DNA of 7,331 nt from Chlamydiia bacterium (GTDB lineage: Bacteria; Chlamydiota; Chlamydiia; Chlamydiales; Simkaniaceae): assembly GCA_020440405.1 (NCBI GenBank), contig JAGROF010000228.1, forward strand, positions 1 through 7,331, written 5' to 3'. The position numbers and the translations under genes were made by a program. Positions within the stretch are counted from its first letter, which is position 1, and every line of letters starts with the position of its first letter. The notes below the pieces were generated by a model. The model was not told the origin of the DNA. It did not search any database and saw only the letters and a list, made by a program, of their open reading frames with translations. Shown one piece after another: positions 1-6,032 of this stretch.

Positions 1-30
1 CCAAAGAAGTTTTAATTCATTAACAGAAAG

Positions 31-783
31 CTACTTAAAGACGTCTTTGAGGGCTTGCACAGAGGTCTCTCTCCCAATGACAGCGATAGACTCGGTTAAA
101 GGAATTTCTTTAGGACAAACCTGGACACAGTTTTGAGCATTCCCACACTCGCTAATCCCCCCTTCCTCCATCAATGTATGGAGGCGCGTTCCTTCTTCCA
201 TTTTCCCCGTCGGATTGAGATTAAAAAGCCGCACCTGAGAGATCGGGGCGGGACCCACAAATTTCGAACGGGAATTTACCTGAGGGCAGGCTTCTGAGCA
301 GCACCCACAAGTCATACACGTAGAAAGCACATACATGGTTTCCTGCGTTTCTTGATCGATTTTCGGGCCAAATCCCTTAATAAATGAGCCGTCTGCTGAA
401 ATCCACCCTTTCGTCTTCTTCAAGTTTTCAAACATCTGGGCACGATTGACGACCAGATCGCGGACTAAAGGAAACTTCGAAAAGGGTGCCAAAGTGATGA
501 TACGACTTCCCGTTTTTTTTAAAATCGGCTCCACAATCGCCGTGCAAGCTTGGCGAGGACGTCCATTGATTAGCATCGAACATGATCCGCAAACCTCTTC
601 CAAACACCCCTGCTCCCAATTGACAGGCGTCACCCGCTCTCCCTTACGGTTCACGGGATGTTTTTGAATCTCCATTAAAGCTGAAATCACATTGATATAG
701 GGCTTAAGCTCGACCTCAAACTCTTCCCAGTATTGCTTCCCCGTCTCTCCTCGATAGATCTTAAGAATAAATGTGTCTGACAT
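31..783 (-). CDS. sdhB: Succinate dehydrogenase iron-sulfur subunit SdhB
   Basis: This 250-residue protein is the electron-transfer subunit of succinate:quinone oxidoreductase (complex II), passing electrons from the SdhA flavin to quinone at the SdhC anchor on the cytoplasmic face of the inner membrane. The N-terminal ferredoxin domain has the [2Fe-2S] cysteines C60, C65, C68 and C80. The C-terminal domain has CMTCGCCSEACP (C156, C159, C162, C166) and CGNAQNCVQVCP (C213, C219, C223), which supply the [4Fe-4S] and [3Fe-4S] ligands, so all three clusters are predicted intact. The second half, with FVGPAPISQVRLFN, resembles the Bacillus-type (type B) subunit more than the E. coli one. I chose the ATG at 783, one base after the sdhA stop. 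A TTG six codons upstream would overlap sdhA by 17 nt and has no better ribosome site. No clear Shine-Dalgarno is visible, so translation is probably coupled to sdhA. It is the last gene of sdhC-sdhA-sdhB. Identification is very secure. Confidence 0.97.
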   Translation of the reverse strand: MSDTFILKIYRGETGKQYWEEFEVELKPYINVISALMEIQKHPVNRKGERVTPVNWEQGCLEEVCGSCSMLINGRPRQACTAIVEPILKKTGSRIITLAPFSKFPLVRDLVVNRAQMFENLKKTKGWISADGSFIKGFGPKIDQETQETMYVLSTCMTCGCCSEACPQVNSRSKFVGPAPISQVRLFNLNPTGKMEEGTRLHTLMEEGGISECGNAQNCVQVCPKEIPLTESIAVIGRETSVQALKDVFK

Positions 784-784
784 G

Positions 785-2671
785 CTATATCGGCAGTTCA
801 ATGTTTGGTGGAATGTTTTCTAATTTCGGCTTAATCCGCTTTGCCTTCGAATAATCTCTTTGTATCGGTTTTAAGTAAGGGGTGTCAATGGGTTCGTAAG
901 AAATTTCGGGCTCATCGCTCTGAGGATTGTAGGTTGCAATGGTGGTCTTTAACCAATTTTTATCATCTCTCTTGGGAAACTCTGGTTTAAAATGGGAGCC
1001 ACGGAACTCATCGCGCAATAAAGCCCCTTTGGTGATAATGAGAGCAAGCTCTAGCATCGAACAGAACTGATTCGCAAAGATATAGGTTTGGTTTAGGCTG
1101 GATCCCTTGTCATCTAAGGAAATGTTTTTGTATCGCTCTCGGATCTCTTTAATCTTTTCAAGGGTCTCTTTGAGATCTTTGTTATTCCGCTTTACAGTCA
1201 CATGCCGAACCATCAAACATGCGAGTTCTTCATGCAGAGCATGAACATTTTCGCTTCCCTTGCGGTGCAGCAACTCTTGTTTAAAGGCTTCCTCTTTTTC
1301 TAAAGCCTCTTTGAACGGCGCTTCACCAACATCTTGATATGTGCAGTCTAATGTTTCCAAGTAACGAGGGACTTCGACGCCACATACCAGCCCTCCAAAG
1401 ATGCACGAAAGGAGAGAGTTTGCTCCTAAACGGTTTGCTCCATGGTACTGGTAATCTGCTTCTCCAGCGACAAAACATCCGGTCAAATTACTCATCTGTC
1501 GGAAGCGCTCTTTGCGATCAGGGGCATCGGCTGCTGGCCAATCGACCCAGGCTCCTCCCATGGAATAGTGAACCGCTGGAGCAATCCGCATGGGAACCTT
1601 GCGAGGATCTTCTCCTGTAAAGCGTTGATAAATATGTAAAACCGATTCAAGCTTATGAACAATCTCTTCAGGAAGGTGAGTCACATCAAGGTACACTTCC
1701 TCTCTTCCATTTATCCCTAAGCCAAGCTCAAAAATCCGCAGGATCTCGCGGGCTGCGATATCTCGAGGAACTAAGTTTCCAAAAGCAGGATAGAGTTCTT
1801 CTAAGAAATACCATGGCTTTCCAGTTTCTCCACAAGGGATCGTTTTCCCCTCTGGGGTTTCGATCGACTTCGAAGCATCTCCATAAACCCACACCCTGCC
1901 TCCTTCTCCTCGAATCGATTCCGACATCAGGCGGAGCTTATCACTTCCAGGAATTGCAGTCGGGTGGATTTGAATGAATTCTCCATTGGCATACTTCATC
2001 CCTTGCATGTAAAGCCGTCCATTTGCTGCACCGGTACAAAACGTGGAGTTAGTGGATCTTTTGAAGATCAGTCCCGGTCCTCCTGTTGCAACGATCACAG
2101 CATCGGCCTTGAGCACATCGAGCTTTAGATTGAAAAGGTCCATCATGATGATGCCCCGCGCTATGCCCTTTTCATCTTGCACTAACCGAAGGAATTCATG
2201 ATGTTCAAACTTTTCAACTTGCCCCTTCACCTCGTAGCGACGCACTTGTTCATCAAGAGAGTATAAAAGCTGTTGCCCTGTGGAGGCACTACAAAACGCT
2301 GTGCGGTTGTAAAGGGTTCCCCCAAACCGACGGAAATTGATATTCCCTTCTGGAGTGCGGTTAAATGTGCATCCAAAACGGTCCATCATCTGAATGATAA
2401 GAGGCGCTGTCAAACACATTTCTAGGATCGGAGCTTGTTGACAGAGGAAGTCTCCTCCTTTAATCGTGTCATAGGTATGGATAAGAGGAGAGTCGTCTTC
2501 TCCCTTAATGTTAACGGCTGCATTGATTCCCCCTTGGGCACACACCGAATGGGAGCGCTTTACCTGGGTAACAGAGACAATTTTCACATGGCAGCCATTT
2601 TCCGCAAGACGCATGGCAGCCGCCAGCCCCGCTAGTCCCCCTCCGACAACAATCACCTCTTTTTGCTTCAT
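785..2671 (-). CDS. sdhA: Succinate dehydrogenase flavoprotein subunit SdhA
   Basis: This 628-residue catalytic subunit oxidises succinate to fumarate with covalently bound FAD, on the cytoplasmic side of complex II. Near the N-terminus the dinucleotide-binding fold GGGLAGLAAAMRLAENG spans residues 10-26. H41 in RSHSVCAQGGINAA is the expected covalent-FAD histidine. Active-site elements follow in family order: HPTAIPG with H236, RGEGG at 254-258, the proton-shuttle arginine R303 in VPRDIAAREI, H368 in PAVHYSMGG, and GANRLGANSLL at 411-421, which packs on FAD. The C-terminal helical region and tail are complete. The ATG at 2671 is preceded by GAAGG (2680-2684) with an 8-nt spacer, lying inside the end of sdhC, whose stop is only 3 nt upstream; tight coupling is expected. 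The SHSVCAQGGI form and the length fit the type-B, Bacillus-like enzymes. Fumarate reductase is the family alternative. The single-anchor gene order and overall resemblance favour SQR, but direction cannot be proven from sequence. Confidence 0.97.
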   Translation of the reverse strand: MKQKEVIVVGGGLAGLAAAMRLAENGCHVKIVSVTQVKRSHSVCAQGGINAAVNIKGEDDSPLIHTYDTIKGGDFLCQQAPILEMCLTAPLIIQMMDRFGCTFNRTPEGNINFRRFGGTLYNRTAFCSASTGQQLLYSLDEQVRRYEVKGQVEKFEHHEFLRLVQDEKGIARGIIMMDLFNLKLDVLKADAVIVATGGPGLIFKRSTNSTFCTGAANGRLYMQGMKYANGEFIQIHPTAIPGSDKLRLMSESIRGEGGRVWVYGDASKSIETPEGKTIPCGETGKPWYFLEELYPAFGNLVPRDIAAREILRIFELGLGINGREEVYLDVTHLPEEIVHKLESVLHIYQRFTGEDPRKVPMRIAPAVHYSMGGAWVDWPAADAPDRKERFRQMSNLTGCFVAGEADYQYHGANRLGANSLLSCIFGGLVCGVEVPRYLETLDCTYQDVGEAPFKEALEKEEAFKQELLHRKGSENVHALHEELACLMVRHVTVKRNNKDLKETLEKIKEIRERYKNISLDDKGSSLNQTYIFANQFCSMLELALIITKGALLRDEFRGSHFKPEFPKRDDKNWLKTTIATYNPQSDEPEISYEPIDTPYLKPIQRDYSKAKRIKPKLENIPPNIELPI

Positions 2672-2674
2672 GGC

Positions 2675-3682
2675 CTAAACCTTCAAATTGATGTAGTAAG
2701 TTCCCCAAACCGACGCGAGACCTAAGAGACATAAAATCACCATCAACCCATAACACCAATTGACAGCTCGCGATTGAGAGCGCATCTTCAGCACAATCCC
2801 CCAAGTGATTAAAAATGTCCAAAGACCATTGAAGCCGTGATACACCGCCGCAAGGACAAACAGGGTATAGAGGATACACTTGATCGGACTTTTAAAGGAG
2901 TCGCGGACCACAAGCAAGGTCGCGGTTCCAAAGTTAGAAGCTTCTGCAATGACTTGATCTTTTTTAATCAAGCGTGCCTGTAATCCTTGGAGATACGCCT
3001 CTTGATCTTCAAGCGTTTGATAACGACTCATCAGCGCTGCGACATTTTCTTCGTAATGATAGGGAGGAGGACTTTCTTGGATTTTTTCTCCTTCCCGTAC
3101 CACTCCTTGCATATGAGCTTCTTGATGGTGCACAAAGGCTTTATAGTGCTCGATTGCCGACTGATCGTAAAGTTTAACTCCTAGTCGATCGCTCACTGTG
3201 TAAAGCCCTGGATCCATCGAAATCCGAACAAAGTAGGCACTTTTTTTCCCCAGCTCAACCTCTGTCGGATACATATAAAAACGCATATAGCCCACATGCG
3301 CAATGATGCCGATCACCAGCAGATAAGAGGTAATCCGCTGCCAGGAATAGGCATGATTTCGGGAATACTGTTTCATTGCAGGACGTGTTCCATCCGATGA
3401 AGAGGCATTCATTTTAGAGGTAAGCAGCACGCGGAATCCCCACGCCATATGCATTAAAATGGGAACGCCCAAAAGAACAATTTCGATAACGGGAAGATAG
3501 GGAAGGTTTTTAATAAAATTGACGGCACGAATAAACCCTTCTCCATTTGCTCCAATAAGCAGAGCAGCTTGTGAATTGGTGAGAAGGTGTTCTATGAGAA
3601 ACAAGACGATCCACAGCCCCATCAACGAATGAAGGCGTCTCCACACATATGCACGGTGTAATGGAAGTGCTGTTGTTGACAT
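2675..3682 (-). CDS. sdhC: Succinate dehydrogenase cytochrome b subunit SdhC (type-B anchor, with a large insert)
   Basis: This 335-residue membrane anchor carries the haem b groups and the quinone site of complex II. Five hydrophobic segments are visible at about residues 16-35, 64-86, 117-136, 264-292 and 308-330. Candidate haem histidines are H18 or H32 (TM1), H78 in LMHMAWG (TM2), H129 (TM3) and H282 in AAVYHGFNG (TM4), the four-helix, di-haem arrangement of single-subunit type-B anchors; no separate SdhD is present or needed. About 120 residues (138-260) separate TM3 from TM4, whereas these helices are joined by a short loop in the roughly 200-residue Bacillus protein. Positively charged loops place this segment outside, in the periplasm. 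I chose the ATG at 3682 because AAAGGA (3689-3694) sits 6 nt upstream. In-frame starts at 3703 (ATG) and 3715 (TTG) would only add a polar N-terminal extension. It is the first gene of the sdhCAB operon. Confidence 0.93.
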   Translation of the reverse strand: MSTTALPLHRAYVWRRLHSLMGLWIVLFLIEHLLTNSQAALLIGANGEGFIRAVNFIKNLPYLPVIEIVLLGVPILMHMAWGFRVLLTSKMNASSSDGTRPAMKQYSRNHAYSWQRITSYLLVIGIIAHVGYMRFYMYPTEVELGKKSAYFVRISMDPGLYTVSDRLGVKLYDQSAIEHYKAFVHHQEAHMQGVVREGEKIQESPPPYHYEENVAALMSRYQTLEDQEAYLQGLQARLIKKDQVIAEASNFGTATLLVVRDSFKSPIKCILYTLFVLAAVYHGFNGLWTFLITWGIVLKMRSQSRAVNWCYGLMVILCLLGLASVWGTYYINLKV

Positions 3683-3688
3683 CGATGG

Positions 3689-3694
3689 TCCTTT
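3689..3694 (-). promoter_or_regulatory. Ribosome binding site fixing the sdhC start
   Basis: On the minus strand AAAGGA lies 6 nt before the ATG at 3682. It is the best Shine-Dalgarno match near any candidate sdhC start, so it favours the 335-residue form over starts at 3703 or 3715. Confidence 0.7.
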
Positions 3695-3720
3695 TTTTGC
3701 CATTAAACCGATCAAAGTAA

Positions 3721-3726
3721 ATTAGA
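3721..3726 (-). promoter_or_regulatory. Weak candidate -10 element for the sdhCAB operon
   Basis: The minus strand reads TCTAAT here, one mismatch from TATAAT. It would place a start near 3714 and give a leader of about 31 nt carrying the AAAGGA site. There is no good -35 at 16-18 nt; the nearest TTTACA-like hexamer is about 24 nt upstream, across a T-rich run. It is the only reasonable candidate in the 73-nt gap before sdhC and should be read as tentative. Confidence 0.25.
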
Positions 3727-3755
3727 AAAAGAAAAAAATTCTGTCTTCGTGTAAA

Positions 3756-4094
3756 ATGTTTCTCATGTTCGATCCGATTGATGCAAGTTTGCAGTACTGC
3801 CACTGCCTAAATCCTGATGATCACGCTGTCAAAGTGATTTCTCTTGTTCCCGTGGTCAACCACATTTTTTTTCAGATTAAAAGTGAACAGCTTTCTGGGC
3901 GAGACGAAAAAGCCCTTAAAGATTTTGGGTGGTATCTGTATGGAGGGTTTTGCCTCCAAGTTTTTATCTATGCAAAACCACTTGCCAACTATCTTTTCAA
4001 TTGCAGTTTCAGAGAGCGATACAACATCTTTGTCAATCTGACCGTGTATATGATCGCTTCAGATGCTCATCTTAAAACTCTTACCCCAAATTGA
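3756..4094 (+). CDS. Hypothetical small protein, possibly membrane-associated
   Basis: I do not recognise this 112-residue protein. The frame fills nearly the whole gap between sdhC and tatD, where no other gene competes, and its composition looks protein-like rather than random. It has three mostly hydrophobic stretches, at about residues 26-40 (VKVISLVPVVNHIFF), 59-76 (WYLYGGFCLQVFIYAKPL) and 91-100 (IFVNLTVYMI). These are separated by charged segments such as SGRDEKALKDF and FRERYN, so it could be a small membrane or membrane-associated protein. No signal peptide or catalytic motif is evident. There are two possible starts, ATG 3756 and ATG 3765, and neither has a clear Shine-Dalgarno. The reading starts divergently from sdhC and ends convergently with tatD, overlapping its last 14 nt. 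It could be a lineage-specific gene, or a shortened relative of a longer chlamydial family; function is unknown. Confidence 0.6.
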   Translation: MFLMFDPIDASLQYCHCLNPDDHAVKVISLVPVVNHIFFQIKSEQLSGRDEKALKDFGWYLYGGFCLQVFIYAKPLANYLFNCSFRERYNIFVNLTVYMIASDAHLKTLTPN

Positions 4095-4845
4095 AAAAGC
4101 TTTGAGCGTTTTCCTTCGTTATTTTTGCAATCTCCTCTAGAGGGATGCCTTTAATATCTGCAATTAATTGCGCCGTTTCAGAAATATAACTGGGTTCATT
4201 CATTTTTCCCCGTTTCGACTGAGGAGCTAAATAAGGAGTGTCGGTTTCAATGAGAAGATGGTTGAGAGGGACTTCTTTAACAACAGCTCGAAGGGCCTCT
4301 GAGCGCTTAAAGGTGATGATCCCACTCATTGAAATCATCCATCCCCGTTCAAGAGCTAAAATAGCTTCTTCCAAAGTCCCTGTAAAACAATGCAGCAGGA
4401 CTTTTCCTTTAGGAAAATCATTTTGCGCAATAGCAAAGAGATCGTCAAAAGCTTCACGACAATGAATGACAACAGGAAGTCGGCATTCTACAGCAAGCTG
4501 GAAGTAACGGGAGAGAAAGGTTTGCTGCAATTTTCGTGGAGAATGTTCATAATGATAATCCAAACCTGTTTCCCCCACAGCAACCAATTGCCCCATGCGC
4601 GCCGCTTTTTCAAAAAGAGGAAAGTAGAGACCTCCCTCCTTCTCCACATCGTGGGGAGTTGTCGCCCCTACGTTGTGGATCCATTTGCACCGCTCTGCAA
4701 GGTCTAGCCCTCGCTGGAGAGAAATCTTATCGGTACAAATATTGATCACGGTATCCACTTGATGCTCTTGAGCCCTTTTTAAGATTCCCTCAAGCTCGGG
4801 ATAAACAGGATCACAGGTTAGGTGTGCATGCGAATCAGTAAACAT
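4081..4845 (-). CDS. tatD: TatD-family metal-dependent hydrolase / DNase
   Basis: This 254-residue cytoplasmic TIM-barrel hydrolase belongs to the TatD/YcfH family, whose characterised members are divalent-metal 3'-5' exonucleases or other phosphodiesterases; the physiological substrate here is not known. The expected metal ligands are present in order: H6 and H8 in FTDSHAHL, E92 in VAVGETGLDYHYEHSP, H128 in PVVIHCREA, H152 in LLHCFTG, and D202 in LIETDTPYLAP. The length is normal for the family and the C-terminus is complete. I chose the ATG at 4845 because the family normally begins with M-x-x-D-S-H-x-H-L. A GTG at 4896 would add 17 mostly basic residues and would sit upstream of a strong promoter. 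No Shine-Dalgarno precedes the ATG, in keeping with the predicted leaderless mRNA. It is transcribed away from the exbB operon and ends convergently with the small gene at 3756-4094. It is not coupled to sdhC. Confidence 0.94.
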   Translation of the reverse strand: MFTDSHAHLTCDPVYPELEGILKRAQEHQVDTVINICTDKISLQRGLDLAERCKWIHNVGATTPHDVEKEGGLYFPLFEKAARMGQLVAVGETGLDYHYEHSPRKLQQTFLSRYFQLAVECRLPVVIHCREAFDDLFAIAQNDFPKGKVLLHCFTGTLEEAILALERGWMISMSGIITFKRSEALRAVVKEVPLNHLLIETDTPYLAPQSKRGKMNEPSYISETAQLIADIKGIPLEEIAKITKENAQSFFNLG

Positions 4846-4852
4846 AATACCT

Positions 4853-4881
4853 ATTATACTCCCTCTTCGTTTCCTTGACAA
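4853..4881 (-). promoter_or_regulatory. Strong sigma-70-type promoter of tatD
   Basis: Read on the minus strand, TTGTCA (4876-4881), a 17-nt spacer (4859-4875) and a perfect TATAAT (4853-4858) form a near-consensus housekeeping promoter. In Chlamydia this would be the sigma-66 class. Only 7 nt separate the -10 from the tatD ATG at 4845, so the predicted start, near 4846, falls at the start codon and the mRNA should be leaderless. Confidence 0.75.
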
Positions 4882-4903
4882 ATAGCTTTTTCTCACGTAT
4901 CAA
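4875..4903 (+). promoter_or_regulatory. Candidate promoter of the exbB-exbD-tol operon
   Basis: A perfect -35 TTGACA (4875-4880) is followed, after 17 nt, by TATCAA (4898-4903), which matches the -10 consensus at 4 of 6 positions. The predicted start is near 4910, giving a leader of about 30 nt with a Shine-Dalgarno at 4932. The -35 shares five bases with the tatD -35 on the other strand. The -35 is strong and the -10 is weak, so this is moderately supported. Confidence 0.5.
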
Positions 4904-4910
4904 TAGTCTT

Positions 4911-4923
4911 AGAGACTGTCTCT
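4911..4923. repeat. Perfect 13-bp inverted repeat in the predicted exbB leader
   Basis: AGAGAC-T-GTCTCT is a perfect 6-bp inverted repeat around a single central base. It begins at the predicted transcription start and lies 8 nt before the exbB Shine-Dalgarno. With a one-base centre it is a poor RNA hairpin, so if it is functional a protein-binding site (operator) is more likely. A chance occurrence is possible. Confidence 0.4.
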
Positions 4924-4931
4924 CAACATTC

Positions 4932-4935
4932 GGAG
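4932..4935 (+). promoter_or_regulatory. Ribosome binding site fixing the exbB start
   Basis: GGAG lies 5 nt before the ATG at 4941. It supports the 229-residue ExbB over an upstream TTG at 4875, which sits inside the promoter region. Confidence 0.65.
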
Positions 4936-4940
4936 TCCTC

Positions 4941-5630
4941 ATGGGAAACTTTTTTCAAGCTTTTGCCGCTGCTGATTTTTTTGGGAAACTGATCTTTTTT
5001 GCGTTATTTGTTCTTTCTTGTGGATCGTGGGTATTTATCCTCCAAAAATTTTGGATGCTTAAAAACCTGCGGCTGAGCGCACGCCGTTTTAAGAAAATGG
5101 CCGAAATGCACAAAGATCGCATTTTGAACTTAAACTCTCACTCAAAAAACCCTTTTAGCATTTTATATAACACCTTAAAAGACCATGCTCTCATGGTATT
5201 AGACAAAAACCACTTCCATTATCAAGGGGAAGAAACCTATCTTTCAGGACTAGATATTAAGTTCCTAGAGTCTCACCTGCATACCTTAATCACAAAGCAG
5301 AGAGGACGCATTGAAAAGAATCTTTTCATTCTTTCCACAACTAAAACCCTTGCGCCTTTTTTAGGGCTCTTGGGAACGGTTTGGGGGATTCTTGTTTCCT
5401 TTGGAGAACTGCAAGCAGGTCACTCTGTCACTTCAAATACTGTTATTCTTGGAGGGCTCTCAACAGCTTTAACCACAACTGTTCTTGGACTGTTAATCGC
5501 AATTCCTGCTCTGATTGCTCACAGTTATTTAAAAAACCTGTGCAAGAATTTTACATTAGAAATGGTGGAGTTTAGTCATTTTCTTCTCTCAACTGTTGAA
5601 CTTCAATACCGCAAAGTGGATGTCTCATGA
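4941..5630 (+). CDS. exbB: ExbB/TolQ-family proton channel protein
   Basis: This 229-residue inner-membrane protein belongs to the MotA/TolQ/ExbB family, which with ExbD/TolR forms a proton-driven stator that energises a TonB or TolA rod. The topology is typical: TM1 at about residues 16-38, a cytoplasmic domain of about 90 residues rich in basic and helical sequence (LRLSARRFKK onward), then TM2 at about 129-154 containing the family motif GLLGTVWGI, and TM3 at about 170-196 (LGGLSTALTTTVLGLLIAIP). The threonine-rich face of TM3 is the usual channel-lining helix. Length matches the family. The start is set by GGAG 5 nt upstream. The stop overlaps the exbD start (ATGA, 4 nt), so the two are translationally coupled. 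Because tolB follows in the same operon, TolQ is an equally good functional name; I keep exbB following chlamydial usage. Confidence 0.93.
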   Translation: MGNFFQAFAAADFFGKLIFFALFVLSCGSWVFILQKFWMLKNLRLSARRFKKMAEMHKDRILNLNSHSKNPFSILYNTLKDHALMVLDKNHFHYQGEETYLSGLDIKFLESHLHTLITKQRGRIEKNLFILSTTKTLAPFLGLLGTVWGILVSFGELQAGHSVTSNTVILGGLSTALTTTVLGLLIAIPALIAHSYLKNLCKNFTLEMVEFSHFLLSTVELQYRKVDVS

Positions 5631-6028
5631 ACCTATCATTTGAAGAAGAGGAAGAGGAGATCAATCTCACCCCTCTCATTGATGTTGTTTTTGTTGTACT
5701 CATCATGTTTATCCTTGTGGCTCCATTGGTGGAAATCGATCGAATCCACTTAGCTCCTGCAGGAGAAGAGAAAAAAGCTGATATGACCTCTTTTCAAGAA
5801 AACAGTGCAATTAAAATTCACGTCTATGAAGACAACACCATTTGGCTGAATGGGGTCATGGTCTCAGTTGAAGAACTCAGCCAAGCCTTGATGCGCCTGC
5901 CACAAAAACACCTTTCCCCCCAAGTTTTTCATGACCGAAACGCTTACTTTGGAACGTATCAGTCGGTCAAAAATGCGATTGAAGCCGCAGGCTTTGAGTC
6001 CATTGACGTGATCCTAAAACCTGGGTAG
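5627..6028 (+). CDS. exbD: ExbD/TolR-family biopolymer transport protein
   Basis: This 133-residue protein is the partner of ExbB. It has a short acidic cytoplasmic N-terminus (EEEEEE at 6-11), the conserved entry motif INLTPLIDVVFVVLIMFI, and one transmembrane helix at about residues 17-36. D19 is the conserved membrane aspartate that carries protons in this family (equivalent to D25 of E. coli ExbD and D23 of TolR). The periplasmic domain (about 45-133) has the usual beta-alpha pattern, including IKIHVYEDNTIWLNG, VEELSQAL, the FHDRNAYFGTYQSVKNAIEAAG segment, in which a D-x-x-x-x-Y-x-x-x-x-x-V pattern is typical, and VILKPG at the end. Its ATG overlaps the exbB stop by 4 nt, and the next gene starts 4 nt after its stop. 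It could act as TolR; sequence alone does not separate the two. Confidence 0.93.
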   Translation: MNLSFEEEEEEINLTPLIDVVFVVLIMFILVAPLVEIDRIHLAPAGEEKKADMTSFQENSAIKIHVYEDNTIWLNGVMVSVEELSQALMRLPQKHLSPQVFHDRNAYFGTYQSVKNAIEAAGFESIDVILKPG

Positions 6029-6032
6029 GCTC

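Noticed and set aside
1..30. A further gene at the left edge
   Set aside because: Only 30 nt are visible and no frame or motif can be supported on either strand.
37..48. Perfect palindrome AAAGACGTCTTT at the end of sdhB, considered as a terminator
   Set aside because: It is within codons for K-D-V-F, has no loop and is not followed by a T-run on the minus strand, so it is not a convincing intrinsic terminator.
784..801. TTG start giving SdhB six extra residues
   Set aside because: It would overlap sdhA by 17 nt and the residues NCRYS add nothing recognisable; the ATG at 783 directly follows the sdhA stop and gives the usual family N-terminus.
2511..2879. 122-residue minus-strand frame across the sdhC/sdhA junction
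   Set aside because: It is cysteine-rich and overlaps two well-supported genes in another frame; a shadow, not a frameshifted gene, since both genes are intact.
3510..3803. 97-residue minus-strand frame across the start of sdhC and the gap
   Set aside because: It mostly reads sdhC in another frame and has low-complexity composition, with no ribosome site; a shadow.
4093..4114. Imperfect GAAAA...TTTTC hairpin near the tatD end
   Set aside because: The stem is interrupted, is A/T-rich and lies in coding sequence of tatD; too weak to call a terminator.
4846..4896. GTG start extending TatD by 17 residues
   Set aside because: The promoter and canonical MFTDSHAHL start argue against it; the extra residues are basic and unlike the family.
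4875..4940. Upstream TTG start for ExbB (22 extra residues)
   Set aside because: It lies inside the predicted promoter and upstream of the predicted transcript start, and the ATG at 4941 has a good GGAG site.
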